This document shows, one piece after another, positions 51,819 through 59,067 of a stretch of DNA of 64,000 nucleotides. The stretch is taken from positions 1 through 64,000 of the forward strand of contig NZ_JAFMYU010000016.1 of the NCBI RefSeq assembly GCF_017353255.1, in the 5' to 3' direction. Source of the stretch: Fibrella aquatilis (GTDB lineage Bacteria; Bacteroidota; Bacteroidia; Cytophagales; Spirosomataceae). Every line of letters starts with the position of its first letter. Positions within the stretch are counted from its first letter, which is position 1. The notes beneath the pieces were generated by a model. It had not been told where the DNA came from, searched no databases, and saw only the letters and a list, made by a program, of their open reading frames with translations. Made by a program: the position numbers and the translations under genes.

Positions 51819-54169
51819 AAACGCTGCTACGCTTGCTGTGTTGGGCTACTATAGCCCTGTTGCCCCTGCTGGCTTCGGCGCAGACCGTCACCCAGACGTT
51901 GCGGGGGCGGGCGCTGGACCGTGCTGCCAAAACGCCGTTGGTGGGAGTCAACGTGGTGGTGCAGGCGCAACCCATGTTGGTGGGTGTGAGTGATGCCGAC
52001 GGCTATTTCCGGATCGAGCGTATTCCGGTGGGGCGCTACGAGGTGCTGTGTTCGCTGGTAGGGTACGAACCGCAGCAGCTGCCCAACGTGCTCCTTACGT
52101 CGGGTAAAGAGGCGGAGCTGACCGTCGACCTGGCCGAACAACTCAACACCCTCCAGGCGGTGGTGGTGCGGGCTTCGGGGGCGCGCTCTGTGGTCGAAAA
52201 GGGCTTCAGCAACGTCAGCGGACAGGTTTTCGACGTGGAACAGACGCGCCGTTTTGCCGGTAGCCGCAATGACCCCGCCCGTATGGTGGCCTCGCTGGCG
52301 GGGGTGCAAGGCAACAACGACACCCGCAACGACATCATTGTGCGGGGCAATTCGCCTACGGGCGTACTGTGGCGACTGGAAGGGGTCGATATTTTCAACC
52401 CCAGCCACTTCGGCGAACTGGGGGCCACGGGCGGCCCAGTGAGCATGATCAACAACAGTTTGCTGGCCAAATCGTCGTTTCTGACGGGTGCCTTTCCGGC
52501 CCTATACGGCAACGCCACGGCCGGGGTGTTCGACCTGCAACTACGGGCGGGCAATTCGGCCAAACACGAATACATGGCGCAGGTGGGCATCAATGGCCTC
52601 GAGCTGGGGCTGGAAGGCCCTTTTTCGCCGCAAAGCCGGGCCTCATACGTGGTCAACTACCGCTACTCGGCCCTGGCGCTGGCCAGTAAACTGGGTGTGT
52701 CTTTTGGTACGGGGTCGGGCATACCGGCCTACCAGGACCTATCCGGTAAAATCACGCTGCCAACTCGTGGCGCGGGCACGTTCTCGCTGTTCTGGCTGGG
52801 GGGCAGCAGCGCCATTCAGTTCCGTAACGACCAAACCGGCAATGCCTACAACGGGGCCGACCAGAACCTCGACTACGCCACCAGCATGGGGGTGGTGGGC
52901 CTCTCGAACACCCACACGTTCGGCCCGGCTACCACGGGTCGGCTCACGCTGGCGGTGTCGGAAGCCACGGCCCGCATGGAAGCCGACAACGTGCGCCGCA
53001 CCGCCGACGGGCTGGTGCAGGTGCTGCCCAACTACCGCGACAATTCACGCCAGAGCCGGGCCACGATGTCGTATACGCTGAACCACAAGCGCAGTGCCCG
53101 GACGGCGTTGGTGGCGGGTGTTACCCTCAACCAACTGGGCGTTCGGTATCAGGACAGCCTGGCCACCAACGGGCAGTTTCGGCCCGTGCGGTCGGTCGTG
53201 GGGGAGGCCTCGCTGCTACAAGGCTACGGCCACTGGCACCACCGCCCCACCAACCGCCTCACGCTGAACGCAGGCCTGTTTGGGCAGTATTTTTTCCTGA
53301 ACAATACCGCCGCTCTGGAACCCCGTGTGGGCCTGAGCTACCAACTGGCTGGTCACCAGACCCTCAGCCTGGGGGCGGGTCGCCACAGCCAGTTGCAAAG
53401 CCTGCCGGTGTATTTCAGCGCCCCGCAACCCACCGATCAGCAGGCCAACCGGAGCCTCGATTTTACCCGCTCTGAGCAGTTGGTGCTGGGCTACGGGCGG
53501 CAGCTGGGCGGGCAAACAACCCTACGTATCGAGGCCTATTACCAATACCTCCACGGGGTACCGGTAGGCTACGTAAGCTCTTCGTACTCAGCCATTAACC
53601 TGGGGGCGGCTTATGAAGTGAGCACCCAAACCAACCTCGTCAATGCCGGTACGGCGACCAACCGGGGCGTAGAACTAACCCTGGAACGGACCTACGCCAA
53701 CCGGTTTTATTACCTCCTCACGGCCTCGCTCTACGACAGCCGCTACCGGGGTAGCGACCAGCAGGAACGCCCCACGGCCTTTGCCGGTCGGTATGCGGCT
53801 ACGTGGCTGGCGGGCCGCGAATTTCCGCTGGGGGCCAGCTATGTGCTGGCCGTCGACGGGCGCGTGGCCCTGGCGGGTGGCCGCCGCTACACACCCATCG
53901 ACGGGGTGGCTTCGGCCAGTGCGGGCAAAGAGGTGCTGGTAGAAGCCGACGCCTATTCGCGCCAGAACCCCGACTACCTGCGGATTGATACAAAAGTGTC
54001 GCTGCGCCGAAACGGCAAGCGTTTCATGCACGAGTTGACCCTCGACGTGCAGAACATTACCGACCACCAGAACCTGTTTCGGCAGTCGTATGACCCCGGC
54101 ACCAAACAGGTCAACGCCATTTACCAGCTGGGGCGCTACCCACTGCTGAACTACCGACTTCAATTTTAA
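51815..54169 (+). CDS. TonB-dependent outer membrane receptor
   Basis: The 784-residue protein has a signal peptide (MKTLLRLLCWATIALLPLLASAQ), a carboxypeptidase-like regulatory domain (about 25-110; GVNVVVQAQ, GYFRIERIPVGRYEV), a plug domain (about 115-235; RNDIIVRGNSPTGVLWRLEG and NATAGVFDLQLRAG) and a 22-strand-type barrel ending in Phe (NYRLQF). No SusD partner follows, so it is not a SusCD pair. The start at 51815 overlaps the thioesterase stop (ATGA). It is the last biosynthetic-locus gene and could import the product, act as an immunity or siderophore-type uptake receptor, or respond to it; the ligand is unknown. Confidence 0.9.
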   Translation: MKTLLRLLCWATIALLPLLASAQTVTQTLRGRALDRAAKTPLVGVNVVVQAQPMLVGVSDADGYFRIERIPVGRYEVLCSLVGYEPQQLPNVLLTSGKEAELTVDLAEQLNTLQAVVVRASGARSVVEKGFSNVSGQVFDVEQTRRFAGSRNDPARMVASLAGVQGNNDTRNDIIVRGNSPTGVLWRLEGVDIFNPSHFGELGATGGPVSMINNSLLAKSSFLTGAFPALYGNATAGVFDLQLRAGNSAKHEYMAQVGINGLELGLEGPFSPQSRASYVVNYRYSALALASKLGVSFGTGSGIPAYQDLSGKITLPTRGAGTFSLFWLGGSSAIQFRNDQTGNAYNGADQNLDYATSMGVVGLSNTHTFGPATTGRLTLAVSEATARMEADNVRRTADGLVQVLPNYRDNSRQSRATMSYTLNHKRSARTALVAGVTLNQLGVRYQDSLATNGQFRPVRSVVGEASLLQGYGHWHHRPTNRLTLNAGLFGQYFFLNNTAALEPRVGLSYQLAGHQTLSLGAGRHSQLQSLPVYFSAPQPTDQQANRSLDFTRSEQLVLGYGRQLGGQTTLRIEAYYQYLHGVPVGYVSSSYSAINLGAAYEVSTQTNLVNAGTATNRGVELTLERTYANRFYYLLTASLYDSRYRGSDQQERPTAFAGRYAATWLAGREFPLGASYVLAVDGRVALAGGRRYTPIDGVASASAGKEVLVEADAYSRQNPDYLRIDTKVSLRRNGKRFMHELTLDVQNITDHQNLFRQSYDPGTKQVNAIYQLGRYPLLNYRLQF

Positions 54170-54193
54170 CGCAAACCAAACCACCAGATTACC

Positions 54194-54610
54194 ATGAAAA
54201 AGCTCCTGTTTTGCCTCCTCCTGTTTTGTCTCGTACCTGAGACGTATGCCCAAAAAGCCGATGCCATTGTGGGCGAATGGATCTCTGAACATAAAGACGG
54301 CCGCATCCAGGTGTACCGCAAAGGCGACGAGTATTTCGGTAAGCTGATCTGGATACAGGACCAGACCGTGCTCGATGCGTATAACCCCGACCCCGCCCTC
54401 CGTAGCCGCCCGCTGATGGGTAGCGTGATCCTGTCGAATATTAAATTCGTTAAAAACAGCTGGGAAGATGGCCGTATTTATGACCCGCAGAGTGGCAAAT
54501 CTTACTCGTGTAATATGCAGCTGGCTAATGATAAAACGTTGAAAATCAGAGGATATATCGGTATTTCACTACTGGGTCGCACCTCTGTCTGGAGCAAAGC
54601 TACGTTGTAA
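54194..54610 (+). CDS. Exported DUF2147 protein
   Basis: The 138-residue protein has a signal peptide (MKKLLFCLLLFCLVPETYAQ) and one DUF2147 domain (IVGEWISEHKDGRIQVYRKG, YFGKLIWIQ, and the typical WEDGRIYDPQSGKSYSC and LKIRGYIGISLLGRTSVW). These small beta-barrel-like proteins are common in Bacteroidota and have no proven function. It lies 24 bp after the TonB-dependent receptor and could be co-transcribed, but is probably not part of the biosynthesis. It converges on the S46 peptidase gene with 8 bp between stops. Confidence 0.88.
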   Translation: MKKLLFCLLLFCLVPETYAQKADAIVGEWISEHKDGRIQVYRKGDEYFGKLIWIQDQTVLDAYNPDPALRSRPLMGSVILSNIKFVKNSWEDGRIYDPQSGKSYSCNMQLANDKTLKIRGYIGISLLGRTSVWSKATL

Positions 54611-54618
54611 GTGGTTAG

Positions 54619-56742
54619 TCATTTCCCCAGCAATTCCGTCAACAGGCGGTCGGCTTTGTAGATGTAGCGCAGGGCGGCGGCAATGCCCCCGGCATGGACC
54701 GAAATGGCCCGGTTGGCGTCGGGCACGAAGATGAATGCACCGGGCAGGCTCTCCATGTTGCCGTCGAAGACCAGGCCCACCGCCTCGCGGTTTTTGTTAA
54801 TCATCGGGCTGCCCGAATTCCCGCCGATGATGTCGTTGGTGGAGATAAAGCACATGGGCTGTTTCAGCAACTCGGCGGGTGGGTTGGCCCAGCGGGCGGG
54901 CAGGTTCCAGGGTGCTTTGCCGCCGAATGAATAGCTGCGGTCATACAAGCCCGCGAAGGTAGTGATAACCGGTGCCACGGTGCCATTATAGGGGTAGCCT
55001 TTCACCACGCCGTCGTTGATACGCAACGAAAACGTGGCGTCGGGCGGAATGGCGGTACCGTAGGTAGCAAACAGCAACCGCCCCAGTTGGCTCCGCAATA
55101 CCTCCTGCCGGGCGGTGCTTTGGCGCACCTGCTCGTTGGCAATCAGAAACCGGCGGCCGCCAATCCGGCCTAGTACCAGCAGCGGGTCGGTGGATGCCGT
55201 GAGCGCGTCTACGCCTTTGGCAATGAGTCCTTCCTGCACCATCCGGCTCCCGATTTTCGAGTTGGCCAGCAGATAAGCAGCGGCTTCGCGGGGGGTGCGT
55301 ACTTGCCCATTGGGGCCAGTGAGGGCTGTTTTTACGTACGGGTCATCGTTGCCCAAAGCCGCCTGCGCCTCGGTCAGGTGCGCTGCCAGGTAGGCCTCTT
55401 CCAGCGCCCGGCTTTTGGGTTTGGGGATGTCGCCCAGCATGGCCGAAGCCTGTTGCAGCACACGGGCGTTTTGCGTGGCTGCTTCGGTGAGGAGGCCCAG
55501 CGTAAGGGCGGCGGTCATGGTCTCGCCCGTGGCCAGGGGGTTGGGTGTGAAGTAGGTATAGTCGTTGAAGGTGGCCTGTTGCTGACTCACGGTAGTGGCG
55601 ATGTCGGTCCAGAGCGTCGCGTTGCCGCCTTTCTTCTGCACGTCGGCCTTAAACTGTTTTTCAAAAGCGGCTTTGCGGGCCAGCAGATACGGGTCGCGGA
55701 GGCCGTCGAGTTGGCCTTTGTAGGCTTTGATGCTATTTTCCAAACCGAAGATTTCGTTCAGCACCGAGTCGTTTTTGGCGGTAGCGTTGTAGGCCTGCAA
55801 GGCATTGGACCGGCTGCGCAACAGACTCAGCAGTTGGGGCATCCGGAGGTCGCGGTCAAACTCCAGTTCGGCTACAGTTTTCAGGCGCTCGGTGCTGCCG
55901 GGGTTGCCCGTTACAAAGGTGGGTTCGCCCTCGCGGATGCCGTTGGGATTGAACTTGAAAAAGTGACTGGTGGTCAGCGGTTTGCCTTTGTCGTAGACCC
56001 GAAAAAATGAGCAGTCGAGCGCGTAGCGGGGGTAGGTGAAGTTGTCCCAATCGCCGCCGAAAAAGCCGAGTTGCAGTTCGGGCATAAACACCAGCCGCAC
56101 GTCGGTATAGCGTTTGAAGCCGTAGAGGGCATATTTGCCGCCGTTGTAGAACGTGATCGTTTGTAGTTCCAGCCCCTGCCAGCCGGGCTTGTTGGCATAG
56201 TCGATCTTGATGGTGCCGAAGATTTTTTCGCGGGCTTCCACCTGCGCGGCATCGTCGGCCCCGGCGGCGGTCACGGCGGCCTGCACCTGGGTAGTGATGT
56301 CTTCCAGCTTCACGAGTTGATCCACAAACAGCCCGGCCACGGGGCGCTCTTCGGCGGGGGTTTTGGCAAAGAAACCGGTGGCGTTGAGGTCTTCCCCCTT
56401 CCTCGCCACGCCCGTCCCCGACTCGCGGGCGCAGTGGTGGTTGGTCATCACCAGCCCATTGGCCGACACAAACGACGCCGAGCAATAGTCGGCAAAGCGC
56501 AGCGATGCCAGCCGGGCTTCCTCAAACCACTTGGCGTCGGGGGCAAAGCCGTAGGTTTTCTTGAAATAGTCCGTCGGCGGGTTGTCGAAGGTCCACATCT
56601 TGCCCATGTCATACGGCCCTGCCTGCACGGTATCGGCAGGTGTAGGGCGGGGGGCAGGTTGCGCCTGAATGGCCAGGTGGGTAACGAGGCTAAGCAACAG
56701 CCAACTGGTGGCGCGGGCAAGCAAACGGGGTAGGGCAGGCAT
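54619..56742 (-). CDS. S46-family dipeptidyl-peptidase (DPP7/DPP11-like)
   Basis: S46 enzymes are periplasmic serine peptidases that release dipeptides from peptides, important for peptide nutrition in Bacteroidota. The 707-residue protein has a signal peptide (to about AIQAQ), the catalytic His in VMTNHHCARE (about 100), the Asp region (about 235), and the Ser in IIGGNSGSPMIN (about 640). Length matches the family (700-720). I did not assign the DPP7 or DPP11 subtype. It stands alone, with 204 bp of non-coding sequence upstream in which I see nothing certain. Confidence 0.92.
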   Translation of the reverse strand: MPALPRLLARATSWLLLSLVTHLAIQAQPAPRPTPADTVQAGPYDMGKMWTFDNPPTDYFKKTYGFAPDAKWFEEARLASLRFADYCSASFVSANGLVMTNHHCARESGTGVARKGEDLNATGFFAKTPAEERPVAGLFVDQLVKLEDITTQVQAAVTAAGADDAAQVEAREKIFGTIKIDYANKPGWQGLELQTITFYNGGKYALYGFKRYTDVRLVFMPELQLGFFGGDWDNFTYPRYALDCSFFRVYDKGKPLTTSHFFKFNPNGIREGEPTFVTGNPGSTERLKTVAELEFDRDLRMPQLLSLLRSRSNALQAYNATAKNDSVLNEIFGLENSIKAYKGQLDGLRDPYLLARKAAFEKQFKADVQKKGGNATLWTDIATTVSQQQATFNDYTYFTPNPLATGETMTAALTLGLLTEAATQNARVLQQASAMLGDIPKPKSRALEEAYLAAHLTEAQAALGNDDPYVKTALTGPNGQVRTPREAAAYLLANSKIGSRMVQEGLIAKGVDALTASTDPLLVLGRIGGRRFLIANEQVRQSTARQEVLRSQLGRLLFATYGTAIPPDATFSLRINDGVVKGYPYNGTVAPVITTFAGLYDRSYSFGGKAPWNLPARWANPPAELLKQPMCFISTNDIIGGNSGSPMINKNREAVGLVFDGNMESLPGAFIFVPDANRAISVHAGGIAAALRYIYKADRLLTELLGK

Positions 56743-56946
56743 GGATCAGGTGAGCTAGATTGAGCTGGTAAAGTACTTTATTTTATGATGCGACTGGCAG
56801 GGCATCATAGGCAATCGGGTTGCTTTCGCCTGGGAACAACTGTGTTATCCACCCGTGTTTTCCAAAATTCAGTATCTTGTCTATGGAATAATTGCTGTTT
56901 CATTATCCAGCATAAAACGGCGTTTTTCATTCAGACAGATACCGCT

Positions 56947-57462
56947 ATGAAAACCCTTACCAATCAGGAACTTGACCACCTGCGCAGCCGACTTTATCGG
57001 TCGGGCGCTACCCCGTCGCAGGCCACGGCGCTGCTGCCTCTGATGGCCCAGGAGGTGGAACACTACATGTGGATTGGCCTTCCGTTTGCGTCGGCGGTAG
57101 ACAAAGTAGAGCTAGAGGCCAACGATAGCCCCGTTCGCTACCTTCGCGAAAAACACTACAATACGCTGGTGATGGACAATGAAGATCCCTCGCAACAGAC
57201 TGATTTGGATGATATTGTTTTTGCCCACCGCAACCGTGACTACGGTGCCTACGACCTCCGCAAAACCTACAATTCGGCGCTTATCAACGCCATCATCATG
57301 ACCGTTGGTCTGGTGCTGCTGCTGTTGGCTGCCTTAGACGCTTTTCAGCGCGGTGAATGGGTATACCTAAGCTGGGCTGGTTTGGCTTGGGTGGTTGGTA
57401 TTCACCTAGTCGGCTTCGCCAGCTTCCGGTTCTATATAGCACAGGTAGACAGTATGCAGTGA
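56947..57462 (+). CDS. Small membrane protein with a TonB-like DIVFxxRNxxYGAYxLR motif
   Basis: The 171-residue protein has a soluble N-terminal part (1-100), the segment DDIVFAHRNRDYGAYDLRKTYN (about 98-119), and two predicted membrane helices (about 121-145 and 150-170). The motif is the same as the N-terminus of many Bacteroidota TonB proteins, where it precedes the membrane anchor, but here no TonB C-terminal domain exists. The function is unknown. The final residues VDSMQ are encoded inside a 45-bp inverted-repeat arm and also end the convergent NDH-2 protein. The ATG at 56947 is preferred; the frame is open to 56785 without homology. Confidence 0.7.
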   Translation: MKTLTNQELDHLRSRLYRSGATPSQATALLPLMAQEVEHYMWIGLPFASAVDKVELEANDSPVRYLREKHYNTLVMDNEDPSQQTDLDDIVFAHRNRDYGAYDLRKTYNSALINAIIMTVGLVLLLLAALDAFQRGEWVYLSWAGLAWVVGIHLVGFASFRFYIAQVDSMQ

Positions 57463-57550
57463 AGAACAGTATGCAGTATTGCTTACGCTAGCGTATAGTG
57501 CTCTGGCGTAAGCAACACTGCATACTGTTCTTCACTGCATACTGTCTACC
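57444..57550. repeat. 45-bp near-perfect inverted repeat covering the ends of two convergent genes
   Basis: Arms 57444-57488 and 57506-57550 match at 44 of 45 positions (the difference allows a G-U pair), with a 17-base loop. Each arm holds two ACAGTATGCAGT words and an inner TTGCTTACGC. Its outer 19 bases lie inside the coding sequence on each side, so both proteins end in VDSMQ. Confidence 0.95.
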
Positions 57551-58887
57551 TCGCCCGTATTGCTCAGGGCAAAGTCCTGGCCGGGTTTGTCGTCTTTGCG
57601 GACGTAGGGGCGGATGATGAGGCGGGTGCCGCGGTCATAGGTGAAGAGGCGGTAGATCCAGTTGCTCATCACAACCAGCTTGCTGCGGAAGCCCACTAGG
57701 TACCAGATGTGCACGAAGAGCCAGGCCATCCAGGCGATGAACCCGCTGAGGTGCAGATTTTTGGGCAGGTCGGCCACAGCGCGGGCACGGCCTACAATGG
57801 CCAGCGAACCTTTGTCGAAATACGAGAACGGGCGTAGTTCGCCGCCCCGGTGCAGGAGCGTGAGGTTGGTGGCCAGGTGTTCGCCCTGCTGAATGGCCGG
57901 TTGCGCCACGCCGGGATGCCCCTTCGGCCATTCTTCCGATGCCATAAAGGCAATGTCGCCGATGGCATAGATTTCGTCGGTGCCTTTTACGCGGTTAAAC
58001 AGATCGACAATGTAACGGCCCCGGTCAACTGATTCGGCAGGCATCCCGTCGATAGTGGCGCCAGTGACGCCAGCCGCCCAGATGAGGGTTTGGGTTTTGA
58101 TCTGTTCGCCTGACTTAAGCGTAACTACCTCACCATCATACGAGTCGACCAGCGTTTTTACCTTCGTAATCACGCCTAGTTTATCAAGATACCCCTGCGT
58201 TGAGGCGGCCGATTCGGGCGACATGGGAGGTAGCACCCGGTCCATGCCTTCCACGAGGTAGATGTTCATTTTGCTAAAATCCAGGCCGGGGTAATCATTG
58301 GGCAGCACGTGTTTGCGCATCTCGGCCAGCGAACCGGCCAGTTCTACGCCCGTAGGTCCGCCGCCTACAATCACGAAGTTGAGCAGGCTCTGCCGCACCT
58401 CCGGGTCTTTGATGATGCTGGCCTGTTCAAACGACTGCAACAGTTGGCTGCGCAGGTTGAGGGCATCGGGAATGCCCTTCAGCGGAAACGAGTTGTTCTT
58501 GATCTGGTCGTTGCCAAAATAATTCGACTTCGACCCCGTAGCAATGACGAGGTGGTCGTAGGTGATTTCGCCGATGAGCGTTTTCACCACCTTCCGGGTT
58601 GGGTCGACGCCGGTGACGCGCACAAGCCGGAAATGAAAGTCGTCGTACTCGTCGAATAGTTTGCGGAGCGGTTCGGCAATAGCGTCGGGTTCGAGGCCCG
58701 CCGTGGCCACCTGGTATAGGAGCGGCCAAAAGCCGTGGTAGTTCTGTTTGTCGAACATAACGACCTGAAACCCTTTGCCTTTCAGGCCTTTAACCAGGTT
58801 GACCCCCCCAAACCCCCCGCCAATAACCACCACACGGGGCTTGTCGGTATCGGGTATATTCAGCGATAATTTATCGAATTGCAGCAT
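57532..58887 (-). CDS. ndh: Type II NADH dehydrogenase (NDH-2)
   Basis: NDH-2 transfers electrons from NADH to quinone at the inner membrane without pumping protons. The 451-residue protein has the FAD motif VVVIGGGFGGVNLVKGL (about 20), the quinone-site region MFDKQNYHGFWPLLYQVATAGLEPD, the NADH-binding Rossmann motif FVIVGGGPTGVELAGSLAEM (about 170), and a C-terminal membrane-associated helix (FIAWMAWLFVHIWYLVGF). This matches Bacteroidota NDH-2. The last residues (VDSMQ) come from the palindrome shared with the convergent gene. Confidence 0.92.
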   Translation of the reverse strand: MLQFDKLSLNIPDTDKPRVVVIGGGFGGVNLVKGLKGKGFQVVMFDKQNYHGFWPLLYQVATAGLEPDAIAEPLRKLFDEYDDFHFRLVRVTGVDPTRKVVKTLIGEITYDHLVIATGSKSNYFGNDQIKNNSFPLKGIPDALNLRSQLLQSFEQASIIKDPEVRQSLLNFVIVGGGPTGVELAGSLAEMRKHVLPNDYPGLDFSKMNIYLVEGMDRVLPPMSPESAASTQGYLDKLGVITKVKTLVDSYDGEVVTLKSGEQIKTQTLIWAAGVTGATIDGMPAESVDRGRYIVDLFNRVKGTDEIYAIGDIAFMASEEWPKGHPGVAQPAIQQGEHLATNLTLLHRGGELRPFSYFDKGSLAIVGRARAVADLPKNLHLSGFIAWMAWLFVHIWYLVGFRSKLVVMSNWIYRLFTYDRGTRLIIRPYVRKDDKPGQDFALSNTGEVDSMQ

Positions 58888-58945
58888 GTCCGGTTCGCGT
58901 TGAGTGCGTACTACGGTATCTACTGAATGTGAGGGGGTAATGTTT

Positions 58946-59067
58946 AAAGTGATTTACGATGTACGATGTACGAATTACGATTTTTGCTGACGCGTCTGAG
59001 CCAAAGCAAGCGTACTCCTGCGTCAGCAAAAATCGTAAATCGTAATTCGTACATCGTAAATCACTTT
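58946..59067. repeat. 48-bp near-perfect inverted repeat between NDH-2 and the S41 protease gene
   Basis: Arms 58946-58993 and 59020-59067 agree at 45 of 48 positions, with a 26-base loop. The words TACGATGTACGATGTACGAATTACG are shuffled between the arms, so the differences look like word-order changes rather than point mutation. The inner end is GCTGACGC. The right arm includes the protease's last Lys codon and stop. Confidence 0.92.

Noticed and set aside
51815-54169. SusC of a polysaccharide utilisation locus
   Set aside because: No SusD-like lipoprotein follows, the size (784 residues) is smaller than most SusC, and no glycan enzymes are adjacent.
57463-57531. Small gene in the spacer between the membrane protein and NDH-2
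   Set aside because: The sequence is almost wholly inverted-repeat arms and loop; no independent frame with a plausible start remains.
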